Shown: piece after piece, positions 6,524-13,769 of the stretch
Numbering within the stretch: position 1 is the first letter of the stretch
Layout: each line of letters starts with the position of its first letter
DNA from: DASYAN01 sp036501345
GTDB taxonomy: Bacteria; Chloroflexota; Ktedonobacteria; Ktedonobacterales; Ktedonobacteraceae
Assembly (NCBI GenBank): GCA_036501345.1
Contig: DASYAN010000287.1
Coordinates: 1-17,154, forward strand
Direction: 5' to 3'
Length of the DNA stretch: 17,154 bases
Notes under the pieces: generated by a model
The model's database searches: none
Told to the model about the DNA's origin: nothing
What the model saw: only the letters and a program-made list of their open reading frames with translations
Position numbers and translations under genes: made by a program

Positions 6524-8080
6524 TTACGTTTTTCCAGAGTTGCCAGGAGCCTTCCATAACCAGCGGATGGCATTGAGACGTGAAGGTGGTGCAGCTACGT
6601 TTTTTACTTGCCACATCTTTTGTTGCTGGTCATTCGCCGTGTGCCCTTTGGGGGTTTGGAAAAGCTTATCCAGGAAACAATTCACACTCTGAGCAACGCC
6701 TTCTACCATCAAGTAGCCCGATGGTTTGACAGCGTCACCAACGAGAAATAATCCATCTACGGAAGTCTGTGTACTCGTATCTGTTCCCTGGGCAAGACGA
6801 TTTACAGGCCACTCACCACGATAGGTACCCATTGTGAGTATTCGGCAATGGGTATCAAAGGTTTCTCCAAATAGCATGCGCAAGTCTGCAAGGGCTAAAG
6901 CTCGCTCTTCTTCTATATTGTTGCTCTGGATAACTTGATGGCTGATCAGCAAGTGCTTTCCGTCAGGTGCCAGACTGGCATCACTATTGGTCGGTTGCAC
7001 CATCCCTGCAATGCGTTTGGTGTCGAGACAATACATTATGCCTTTATGAGCAATGAGCGAAATATCACTGAGTATATGCACTTTGAGCCCTATCGCTTCT
7101 GAATCGGTCTGTATCTTTGAAAGCACATCGGCTTGAGTGATTTGTTGATTGTGGAGTAAAGCCGATGTCGCTCGCGGACCAATATCACTTACTACCAGAG
7201 GCGCGATGAACCTCGCTTCTTCGCCATTAGCTTTATTATGTACACGTACACCTGCTATCTGTCCATCTTGATGCAAGATTTGCTGTACCTCACAGCCAAG
7301 CCGTATTTCTCCACCTAAGCTGATGATCATTTCTTCCAGTTGTTTAGTAAGTCCAGCACAACCGCCTTGCACAATGGCAGGAGCTCCGTAACGGAGCATA
7401 TTCTTTGTTATACGAATGACTTCCGCAGTACTGATCTGGCTGAGTTCAAGACTAAGTGCAAAACGTGAAATACTCTGAAAAAAGTCGATAAGTTGTGAAT
7501 TACGCTCGATTGGGATGTGGCGCTCTAGCCAATGATCAAAAGGCAACGTATGTTCGTGCTGTGGTAGGGGACAAAAGAACATGAGGTACCCAATGCGAAA
7601 AAACCAGAATATCTGATAGGGACTCAGGAACTTGAAGACTCCCAATAGACCACGAGCACGATACTGCCTTCCATGTACATGAAAGGAGCCAAAAACGTCA
7701 GCATCAAAAAAACGATGGGGAACATGTAGGCGGCGCAGCATTTGCGACAGCACACCACTACTGCCAAAGGGTACCATATGGACTGCGCCCGTACTAACTT
7801 GTACACCGCGAAAGTTTTTCGCCGTGAAACGCCCCCCACTCCTGGGTAAGCGCTCTAACACGACTACACGTTTACCCAGCTTTAGCAGTTGTGCTGCCGT
7901 GAGCAAACCACCTAGTCCTGCACCAATTACAATTGCATCAACCTGCCTGGAGTCATCTCCCCTCGCATCAGAAGCTTCCTTGTCAAGAACGTGGCGGATG
8001 AATGGCGTACCCTTGTCTGGGGATTGGGCATCGGAGTAACTGTCGATCAATTCGATATATTCCTTTGATACGTAGTCCAT
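6524..8080 (-). CDS. FAD-dependent oxidoreductase, phytoene desaturase (CrtI)-like
   Basis: A 518-residue flavoprotein of the CrtI / amine-oxidase-like family. The N-terminal dinucleotide fold is clear: VIGAGLGGLLTAAQLL (51-66) with the ribose-binding Glu76 (VVVLER), then RSGGR (80-84). The C-terminal FAD-binding segment FLVGDAVKPSGYLMVEG (445-461) is also typical. About 45 residues precede the Rossmann fold. An aromatic stretch at about 145-170 (FKFLSPYQIFWFF...) may touch the membrane, as in carotenoid desaturases. Homologues act on carotenoids or other polyisoprenoids, but no carotenoid gene is nearby and the substrate is unknown. GGAG and GAGG lie just before the ATG. It is co-transcribed with murA; a lipid-linked role near the cell wall would fit but is unproven. 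Confidence 0.85.
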   Translation of the reverse strand: MDYVSKEYIELIDSYSDAQSPDKGTPFIRHVLDKEASDARGDDSRQVDAIVIGAGLGGLLTAAQLLKLGKRVVVLERLPRSGGRFTAKNFRGVQVSTGAVHMVPFGSSGVLSQMLRRLHVPHRFFDADVFGSFHVHGRQYRARGLLGVFKFLSPYQIFWFFRIGYLMFFCPLPQHEHTLPFDHWLERHIPIERNSQLIDFFQSISRFALSLELSQISTAEVIRITKNMLRYGAPAIVQGGCAGLTKQLEEMIISLGGEIRLGCEVQQILHQDGQIAGVRVHNKANGEEARFIAPLVVSDIGPRATSALLHNQQITQADVLSKIQTDSEAIGLKVHILSDISLIAHKGIMYCLDTKRIAGMVQPTNSDASLAPDGKHLLISHQVIQSNNIEEERALALADLRMLFGETFDTHCRILTMGTYRGEWPVNRLAQGTDTSTQTSVDGLFLVGDAVKPSGYLMVEGVAQSVNCFLDKLFQTPKGHTANDQQQKMWQVKNVAAPPSRLNAIRWLWKAPGNSGKT

Positions 8081-8111
8081 AGTCGACCTCTCCGGTGACC
8101 ATAAGGAACTA

Positions 8112-8150
8112 GGGCACTTTTAGTACTAAAGTGCCCAGGCTTTATTTTTT
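8112..8150 (+). terminator. Rho-independent terminator reading on the plus strand
   Basis: GGGCACTTT (8112-8120) pairs perfectly with AAAGTGCCC (8128-8136) around a 7-nt loop; the run TTTATTTTTT (8141-8150) follows a few bases later on the plus strand. The genes on both sides are on the minus strand, so as drawn it would stop antisense transcription. On the minus strand it could still end the FHA gene transcript, but the tail there is poor. Confidence 0.55.
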
Positions 8151-8163
8151 CTTCCTTCCTTCC

Positions 8164-9528
8164 TTAATATTTATCGTCACCAATCATGCTACGCAATAGA
8201 CTATTACATTCAGCCATTGTGTTGAGGACGTTCTGGTGAAGTTGGAAGACTTTGTTGAGCTCACGTGCTTTGCGAGCCAGTTTTGTGACATATTCAATAT
8301 CACGTGGGTTGGTCATGACGTCTTCCATCAATTGCAATAGTTCAGCCCAGGCAAGTGCCTCGCGACTACGTGCTACGTCAGCTATGGTATTGTCCATGCG
8401 CTCTGCAACACGATGTATACCCGTTCGCAGTTGGTTGGCAGTCTGGGCAACTTCTGCATCATGGTTACGCATGGCTTCTTGGGTCGTGTTAAATTGCTCT
8501 TGCAATGCCATTACCTGACCATCCAGCGTCGAGAGGGCTGCCATGAAGGCACCCATATCAGGTAGCGCTGGCTGGGATAAGCTGGCAAAACGATTGAAGG
8601 TTATATTGGTGTCAACCTTCGCAGGATCGGCAGAAATTGGCGGTAGGGCTGCAGCAGGCTTTTCTGCATTCGCTACAGCGGCACTGGCTACCGGCTCAGG
8701 TTCACTTACTACTGGCTCAGGTTCTGGAACAGGCGTCAATGGAGGACTAACAGGCTGCCGTGCCCCCTCTGAGGATTCCGATTGTGAGACAAGTGCTTGA
8801 ACCTCATTCTCTTCACCCGGTAGCGTGCCAAATTCATCACTACTGGGTATGGTTGCAAGAGCATCATCACGCGTACGATAGGTTACTTCCTGAGGAGGTT
8901 CATATGACACAGCCACAGTCGGTAGATCCTCCACAGCAGAAGCGGGAGAACCGTAGGCACGGAAGACAAGCTCGTGTTCACCAATGCCAACATGATCACC
9001 ATCATGCAGAACATAGGGAACAGCTTCCTCAATTTGCTCTCCGTTGACAAAAGTACCATTAGCACTATGTTCGTCTAACAATAAATATCTTCCATTCTCG
9101 TAGTGCACGTTAGCATGGCGACGCGATGTTAACTTATCCTTAGATAATAGGATATCGCTGTTCGGTGCACGGCCAATGACAATCTCGGGCTTATCTAGTG
9201 GATACTCCTGCAATACTTCACCAGTATCGGAACGCAAGATGAACCGGGCAGGCTGCTCAAACTTATCTAATATTGCCTGTGCAGTAGGAGCAGCAACAGA
9301 CTCACGTTGCGTGGATGCCTCGGAGGCAGCAACAACTTGACCCCCTGAATCAATAGGCCATCCACTGGGAGATGAGCCACTTACCCCATTCCATTCATCT
9401 GCAGCAACGATTGTAGGATCACCGACTGGTGAAGAAGAGGGAGTAGATGGAAATAGGCGCTGACCACAATTCAAACAGTAGTTATCTCCTTGCCGAGTAT
9501 CAGCCCCACAAACGGGACATTTGTCCAT
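8164..9528 (-). CDS. Zinc-ribbon, FHA-domain and coiled-coil protein
   Basis: A 454-residue cytosolic protein. Residues 4-21 form a double-CxxC zinc ribbon (CPVCGAD...YCLNCGQ). A disordered linker leads to an FHA domain at about 94-190 with the phosphothreonine-binding residues in place: GR (119-120), the SRRH loop (135-138) and the NGT turn (157-159). A Pro/Glu/Ala-rich linker follows, then a helical coiled-coil-like tail from about 315 to the end. FHA domains bind phosphothreonine peptides, usually made by Ser/Thr kinases such as the one at the right edge. An upstream ATG at 9558 would add ten residues, but GGGAGGAA (9536-9543) sits nine bases before the ATG at 9528, which is chosen. Partner and process are unknown. 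Confidence 0.88.
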   Translation of the reverse strand: MDKCPVCGADTRQGDNYCLNCGQRLFPSTPSSSPVGDPTIVAADEWNGVSGSSPSGWPIDSGGQVVAASEASTQRESVAAPTAQAILDKFEQPARFILRSDTGEVLQEYPLDKPEIVIGRAPNSDILLSKDKLTSRRHANVHYENGRYLLLDEHSANGTFVNGEQIEEAVPYVLHDGDHVGIGEHELVFRAYGSPASAVEDLPTVAVSYEPPQEVTYRTRDDALATIPSSDEFGTLPGEENEVQALVSQSESSEGARQPVSPPLTPVPEPEPVVSEPEPVASAAVANAEKPAAALPPISADPAKVDTNITFNRFASLSQPALPDMGAFMAALSTLDGQVMALQEQFNTTQEAMRNHDAEVAQTANQLRTGIHRVAERMDNTIADVARSREALAWAELLQLMEDVMTNPRDIEYVTKLARKARELNKVFQLHQNVLNTMAECNSLLRSMIGDDKY

Positions 9529-9594
9529 AAAAAAGTTCCTCCCATGTATAGTACACACAGCTTGGCATCATGCGTACATTGAAAACTCCTGTCT

Positions 9595-9624
9595 ATTATA
9601 CCAGAAGTCCAAGTCGAGCGTCGA
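9595..9624 (-). promoter_or_regulatory. Extended -10 promoter for the FHA gene
   Basis: On the minus strand TGGTATAAT (9603-9595) is an extended -10 with a perfect TATAAT. TCGACG 18 bp upstream is a weak -35 (four of six). The start would be near 9588, about 60 nt before the start codon. GTCGAG-type direct repeats (9613-9618, 9620-9625) and the palindrome GTCTATAGAC (9625-9634) lie around and upstream of the -35. Confidence 0.5.
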
Positions 9625-9654
9625 GTCTATAGACAACCAAGAAGACTAATGTAT

Positions 9655-10401
9655 TTACGAAGCTGGCATCCAATCGACATCTGGCTGTAAACTATTAAAG
9701 AACTGCTGCATCTGCTTAGGGACCCACCGCGCAGAAAAAGTAATATTTGTTTTCTCGCGAACTCCACTGCAAAGCTGTACAGGGATTAGCTTCGTACCAG
9801 ATGCTGCCGTTGGCGTCCCTGCCTTCGTAGCTGAAGGGTCTGGAGACACAAAACACTGAAAAGATGTATTTGGCCCAGTTTGTAGAGTTTGGGCAATTGT
9901 TAGGGAATTCCGATCAGGCAACACATAGGTGATAATAAAACTATTGTGAGAGGAGCTATTGTGCACCCAACCAAATGGCTTCAACAGACAGGTACCATCA
10001 GGCAACATTGCAGGTAAGAAAACAGTAAACCCCAGGTTCGCCTTCAAGACACTCCAGCTAATCGCTACAGGAGTCTCATTAACTGGCCCTGGGGACGCAC
10101 TTCCTGTTGATGTACTAGATGACGAACTCGTTGCTTGTGGAGCTACAGAAGCTGCATCATTCATAAATGTTTCATCCGGCTTGTTATTGCACCAAGGCAG
10201 CCCAGATAGTGCAATCGACTGCGCCGAAGAGCCCGCCCCAGATGTATTTCCGCCAAATAATCCTGAACAGCCAACCAATAAAACACTTATCAGCAACACT
10301 GCAAGAGAAAGCCAAGACCGTTTAACTAACAGAGAAACGCTCAGATATTTGCTCATCCACCGCCATCCATATACAAAAAGAGACCTACGCATAATAGGCA
10401 T
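9655..10401 (-). CDS. Predicted lipoprotein of unknown function, DUF4367-like C-terminal region
   Basis: A 248-residue exported protein. A basic N-terminus and the hydrophobic stretch LSLAVLLISVLLVGC end in a lipobox (LVGC), so Cys45 should be lipid-modified and the protein anchored outside the membrane. A Gly/Ser/Thr-rich tether follows. The remainder contains LGFTVFLPAMLPDGTCLL and a following beta-rich segment ending in ITYVLPDRNSLTIAQT, a pattern like DUF4367 sensor-type domains; this likeness is weak. A longer start at 10428 is rejected because AAGGAG (10411-10416) lies inside it, nine bases before the ATG at 10401. Starting at Met16 (10356) would give a more usual signal length of 30 but has a poor ribosome-binding site. 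It is divergent from dnaA. Confidence 0.7.
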   Translation of the reverse strand: MPIMRRSLFVYGWRWMSKYLSVSLLVKRSWLSLAVLLISVLLVGCSGLFGGNTSGAGSSAQSIALSGLPWCNNKPDETFMNDAASVAPQATSSSSSTSTGSASPGPVNETPVAISWSVLKANLGFTVFLPAMLPDGTCLLKPFGWVHNSSSHNSFIITYVLPDRNSLTIAQTLQTGPNTSFQCFVSPDPSATKAGTPTAASGTKLIPVQLCSGVREKTNITFSARWVPKQMQQFFNSLQPDVDWMPAS

Positions 10402-10774
10402 GAAAAACTGCTCCTTAGACATTGACATATGCCTCTAACGGCCATCCACCCTTAAAACCCGACACACATAGTGCAAAGAGAGTTCCTACCCAAATAGGAC
10501 AAGAGACTATCCTGCTCAATTAGTATACGCTATAGCGAATCATAAACCTCTAAGCTGGTTCTCATTTTGGTACAAAAGGAGGGCTTTACAGCGTTTTAAT
10601 TTAGTGCTACGATTACAGTCTGCCAACACGAAAATACAGCCGGGGGTATATTCTGTACCCTAAATACTGGCCATCCTAGTAATTCCTTGCGCAGCTTTCG
10701 CATGGAATACAGTAGTATATTTGACTGGCTGGCTGGTGAATTACCACAAACTAATCCCCAAAGGGGTGCTGCGT
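10402..10774. other. Gene-free region between the lipoprotein gene and dnaA
   Basis: This 373-bp divergent region should carry the promoters of both neighbours. I see the perfect palindrome CGCTATAGCG (10528-10537), a GGGTA/TACCC hairpin (10644-10660), a Shine-Dalgarno-like AAAAGGAGGG at 10574-10583 with no start codon in range, and a CTGG triplet repeat near 10724. I do not see TTATCCACA-type DnaA boxes on either strand, nor an AT-rich unwinding region, so it does not look like oriC. Confidence 0.5.
10522..10537 (-). promoter_or_regulatory. Possible lipoprotein promoter element with palindrome
   Basis: A minus-strand TATACT (10527-10522) is directly preceded by the perfect 10-bp palindrome CGCTATAGCG (10528-10537) in the spacer position. 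No good -35 is present, so activation by a bound factor is possible. The leader to the lipoprotein start would be about 110 nt. Confidence 0.25.
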
Positions 10775-12376
10775 GTGAATGCAAAACAAATCTGGCAAGC
10801 AACTTTAGACCGAATACAACCCAGGGTCAGTCCTGCTGTCTTTACTACCTGGTTCCAAGGTGCATCAGCGGTCTCCCTTCAAGAAGGTGTGCTCACTGTT
10901 CGTGTCTCTACACCGTTTGCCCAAACGCAATTAGAAGGTCGTTTCAGTGAGTCAATCCGTTCCATTTTGTTCGATATTACCGGGACAACCATTGACATTC
11001 ACTTTGAGGTTGTCCAAAAACAGGCAGAGCCAGCTACTTCTTTGCAGTCAGAGACTGTATTCGATACACCAAAACGCTCTCATAGATCAGTAAAAGAACG
11101 TCCTTTAACAAGCCCACGCGGTAAGCGCAATACGGAGGAAACGGAAACAGTGGCGACTGCCGCCAATTCACTGGCATCAATGGCACCACAGGCTAATGCA
11201 TACCGCAGCACAAAGAATAAACCACCACAACAGGATATCTTTGCGTCTATGGAGGAACTGCCAATACCACCCGAGTCTCCCAAACCACCTCTCTTTGCAA
11301 GAGGGCCTGTACAAGAACCCACTTTTTCGCCTTCTAATGGGATGGGTATGGAAGGATTACTGAATCCGCGCTATACATTTAATAGCTTCATCGTAGGTAG
11401 ATCAAACCAGTTGGCACATGCAGCCTCGTTGGCCGTTTCAGAAAACCCTGGCCGTATGTACAACCCTCTCTTCCTCTATGGAGGCGTAGGATTGGGCAAG
11501 ACACATCTGATGCATGCCATCGGACACGCTGGTGAGATGGCTGGATTGTATGTGCTTTATACAACATCTGAGAAATTTACGAACGAAATCATCAATGCAA
11601 TTCGCTTCCAAAAGACTGAAGAGTTCCGGGCCAAATATCGCCAGATTGATATCCTACTTGTCGACGATATCCAATTCATTGCAGGCAAAGAGTCAACTGA
11701 AGAAGAGTTTTTTCATACGTTCAACAGTTTGCATAACGCTAGCAAACAGATTGTAGTTACCAGCGATCGACCACCCAAGGCCATCAACAGCTTGCAAGAT
11801 CGTCTACGCTCACGCTTCGAGTGGGGCCTGCTGGCCGATGTACAAGCACCAGAATATGAGCATCGCCTTGCTATTCTGCGCTCTAAAGCCGATTCGCTCC
11901 GTTTTACTATTCCAGCCGGGGTTATCGAATATATTGCACGCCCACAATGCAGTAGTGTGCGTGAACTCGAAGGGGCTCTTAACCGCGTCATTGCCTATGC
12001 CACTCTACATGATGCCCCAATGACGACGGCACTAGCCACCCAAGCTCTCGAGCATATCTATGAGACAAAACCTGCATCAACATTAACAGCTGGTGAAGTA
12101 CTAGAGGGCGTTTGCCATTACTATAACGTCGATGTCGAACTCATTCGAGGGAAACATCGTGGTCGCGATATCGTCTGGCCGCGTCAGGTTGCCATGTATC
12201 TCATGCGCGAAGAGACCAGTACTTCATTGCTTCAGATCGGTACCACTTTAGGAGGACGCGATCATACTACGATTATGCATGGCTGGGAAAAGGTACAAGC
12301 GGAAATAACCAAGAACGAACTTGTACGCCAGGAAATTGCGGCTGTCCTGGAAACGCTGTACCGACGACAAGCCTGA
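10775..12376 (+). CDS. dnaA: Chromosomal replication initiator protein DnaA
   Basis: A 533-residue AAA+ initiator ATPase that binds DnaA boxes and opens the origin. Domain I is at about 1-80 (AKQIWQATLDRI, TTWFQG); domain II is an unusually long linker of about 110 residues; domain III starts near 196 (LNPRYTFNSFIVG) with Walker A GGVGLGKT (236-243) and Walker B LLVDDIQF (Asp297, Asp298); domain IV carries RGRDIVWPRQVAMYLMRE and the DNA-binding signature GGRDHTTIMHGWEKV (His497). The start is the GTG at 10775: AAAGGGG (10760-10766) is eight bases upstream and the protein then opens with the normal NAKQIW. A GTG or TTG further upstream would add an unlikely N-terminus. Total length exceeds the usual 440-470 because of domain II. 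It is followed after 26 bp by the isomerase gene, not by dnaN. Confidence 0.96.
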   Translation: MNAKQIWQATLDRIQPRVSPAVFTTWFQGASAVSLQEGVLTVRVSTPFAQTQLEGRFSESIRSILFDITGTTIDIHFEVVQKQAEPATSLQSETVFDTPKRSHRSVKERPLTSPRGKRNTEETETVATAANSLASMAPQANAYRSTKNKPPQQDIFASMEELPIPPESPKPPLFARGPVQEPTFSPSNGMGMEGLLNPRYTFNSFIVGRSNQLAHAASLAVSENPGRMYNPLFLYGGVGLGKTHLMHAIGHAGEMAGLYVLYTTSEKFTNEIINAIRFQKTEEFRAKYRQIDILLVDDIQFIAGKESTEEEFFHTFNSLHNASKQIVVTSDRPPKAINSLQDRLRSRFEWGLLADVQAPEYEHRLAILRSKADSLRFTIPAGVIEYIARPQCSSVRELEGALNRVIAYATLHDAPMTTALATQALEHIYETKPASTLTAGEVLEGVCHYYNVDVELIRGKHRGRDIVWPRQVAMYLMREETSTSLLQIGTTLGGRDHTTIMHGWEKVQAEITKNELVRQEIAAVLETLYRRQA

Positions 12377-12402
12377 TACCCACAAAAGGAGGTTCGTCTG
12401 TG

Positions 12403-12864
12403 ATGAAGATTGCTATTGGTAGCGACGAACGTACCCATCTCACAGATGCGGTAATCACAGAACTTAAGCAACGCGGTCACGAAGTCCAGTCTTTTGGCCC
12501 TCTGGCAGACAATGATCCCGAGGGAGATTGGCCTCTCACCAGCAGCAAAGTCGCGCAAGCTGTAGCCAATAGACAGGCAGACGAGGGAATTGTCTGCTGT
12601 TGGACTGGTACCGGTGCCTCGATTGCGGCGAATAAAGTGTCTGGCATTCGTGCAGCCCTCTGTCATGACGCTCAGACTGCCGCTGGGGCTCGCACGTGGA
12701 ATCATGCCAACGTACTCGCACTTAGCCTGCGTACAACGACAGAGGCCATCGCCAAAGAGATCCTGGATGCTTGGTTCTCCACTCCCTACTCAAACGATGA
12801 TTGGAATCGTCAACAAATCGCACGCATTCAACAATTGGAGGAACACGCTAGAAGGCAATCCTGA
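12403..12864 (+). CDS. RpiB/LacA/LacB-family sugar-phosphate isomerase, divergent
   Basis: A 153-residue protein of the family that interconverts aldose and ketose phosphates (ribose 5-phosphate isomerase B, galactose 6-phosphate isomerase). MKIAIGSD at the N-terminus, TGTGASIAANKVSGIRAALC (68-87) and NHANVLALSLR (100-110) are typical. The catalytic Cys66 of E. coli RpiB is kept (CCWTGTG). The usual His after SD is Glu9, and His99 is Trp99, so ring opening or substrate choice may differ. It starts 26 bp after dnaA and is probably co-transcribed. AAAAGGAGGT (12384-12393) favours the ATG at 12403 over the overlapping GTG at 12400. Substrate is unknown. Confidence 0.85.
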   Translation: MKIAIGSDERTHLTDAVITELKQRGHEVQSFGPLADNDPEGDWPLTSSKVAQAVANRQADEGIVCCWTGTGASIAANKVSGIRAALCHDAQTAAGARTWNHANVLALSLRTTTEAIAKEILDAWFSTPYSNDDWNRQQIARIQQLEEHARRQS

Positions 12865-12901
12865 TTCTTCTGTCCTTAGCTTTCTATACCTGTCCTGAGT
12901 A

Positions 12902-12907
12902 TATAAT
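12902..12907 (+). promoter_or_regulatory. Possible -10 element of the small membrane protein gene
   Basis: TATAAT at 12902-12907, in an AT-rich run, lies 46 bp before the start codon. No recognisable -35 is present 16-18 bp upstream. Readthrough from the isomerase gene is an alternative, as no terminator is visible between them. Confidence 0.3.
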
Positions 12908-12953
12908 ATAAGTAGACAGAAATTGGATCATTCTATCTCCAGGAGCTTATCCC

Positions 12954-13514
12954 ATGCAACAACAACAATCTGCCAACTACGACCTGCTAGCAGTCTTCCC
13001 TGATGAAACCAAGGCTGACTCAGCGACGGCCAAACTCCATAAAGAGGGGTTCGGCGATGAAGAAGTCTACCAGCTCCCTAGTAGCGTTGGTAGTGGACAG
13101 TTTCGCGAACATGGACCCAATCGTGCACGCAGTGAAGTTTTTCTGCAAACCCAGCGCACAGGACTAAGTTCTGCAGCTATTATCTTGCTCATTGTAATCC
13201 TTGGCCTGCTCGGTGCTGGCCTCACCTTTGTCGCTACCTTCGCACTGCCACCAGTACATACCATCACAGCCTTCTTGATCGGCGCAGCGGTCGGTATCGT
13301 ATTAGGCATTATTATCGGACTACTGCAACGTGCCCGTGTACGTGGTAATATTGGACAGCGTTTCCAGCATCAGACTACCGCACCTCCCAGCCAGAGTGCC
13401 CGCACAGTGGTCGCACTACGTTTTGTTGATCCAGACAATATCAGCCGTAAATCACGTGCTCGTGCCATCTTGCTGAACAATCAGGGAAAGATCGACCGTA
13501 GCATCGGTCGCTAA
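12954..13514 (+). CDS. Small two-helix membrane protein, general-stress-protein-17M-like N-terminus
   Basis: A 186-residue protein of unknown function. Residues 9-40 (DLLAVFPDETKADSATAKLHKEGF) resemble the cytoplasmic domain of general stress protein 17M/YflT-like proteins. Two hydrophobic helices follow at about 71-96 and 102-124, the second rich in Gly/Ile, then a basic patch (QRARVRGNIGQRF) and a soluble C-terminal segment with VVALRFVDPD. The positive patch after helix 2 suggests both ends are cytoplasmic. AGGAG (12941-12945) lies eight bases before the ATG. No terminator is seen after it. Confidence 0.75.
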   Translation: MQQQQSANYDLLAVFPDETKADSATAKLHKEGFGDEEVYQLPSSVGSGQFREHGPNRARSEVFLQTQRTGLSSAAIILLIVILGLLGAGLTFVATFALPPVHTITAFLIGAAVGIVLGIIIGLLQRARVRGNIGQRFQHQTTAPPSQSARTVVALRFVDPDNISRKSRARAILLNNQGKIDRSIGR

Positions 13515-13540
13515 GAATGAGCTAGTTTATAAGAAACACC

Positions 13541-13577
13541 TTGACACCTCATTTGAGATGGGAATATACTTCTCAAA
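13541..13577 (+). promoter_or_regulatory. Strong promoter with flanking operator repeat for the HEAT-repeat gene
   Basis: TTGACA (13541-13546), an 18-bp spacer and TATACT (13565-13570) form the best promoter in the window. A perfect inverted repeat TTTGAGA (13552-13558) / TCTCAAA (13571-13577) brackets the -10, which fits a repressor operator. The start would be near 13577, giving a leader of about 190 nt. Confidence 0.6.
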
Positions 13578-13641
13578 ATAGGAGATTCAAGGAAGGCCAT
13601 CTACCACCCGCGCAAAGTATGGAGACCGCAACGAGTATAGC

Positions 13642-13727
13642 ACCGCTTACAAGACAGCCGTAGGGATGGCTGCATCTGTCTATAGAAATTGTGGTGTTCT
13701 CATAGCATTGATGCCTAAATAAGCGGT
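13642..13727 (+). ncRNA. Possible structured 5' leader of the HEAT-repeat gene
   Basis: ACCGCTTA (13642-13649) pairs perfectly with TAAGCGGT (13720-13727), closing a 70-nt domain. Inside, AGACAG (13652-13657) pairs with CTGTCT (13676-13681). An alternative CAGCC/GGCTG pairing in the same hairpin overlaps and excludes the first one, so two states are possible. It does not match any riboswitch class I can recall. Pairing was judged by eye only. Confidence 0.35.
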
Positions 13728-13769
13728 TCCACGAGTAGACGTAGAATATCTTTGAAAGGCCAACGGTAC

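Noticed and set aside
10574..10583. Shine-Dalgarno AAAAGGAGGG suggesting a hidden small gene
   Set aside because: No ATG, GTG or TTG follows within 15 bases; the first GTG is about 20 bases away and opens a short frame without features.
10672..10683. Second site for the ATACTGG palindrome upstream of dnaA
   Set aside because: Only one half-site is present, and a 7-mer is expected by chance about once or twice in a window of this size.
10402..10774. Replication origin next to dnaA
   Set aside because: No cluster of TTATCCACA-like boxes and no AT-rich unwinding element; TTACCACAA at 10741 is a poor match.
13666..13722. Leader peptide of 18 codons in the HEAT gene leader
   Set aside because: The only purine-rich sequence (TAGGG) is directly against the ATG, too close for a normal ribosome-binding site. 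Kept only as a remark in a finding.
13577..13727. Known riboswitch (c-di-GMP, cobalamin or glycine type)
   Set aside because: Fragments such as CGCAAAG and GGAGACC recall parts of known classes, but the order and conserved cores do not match.
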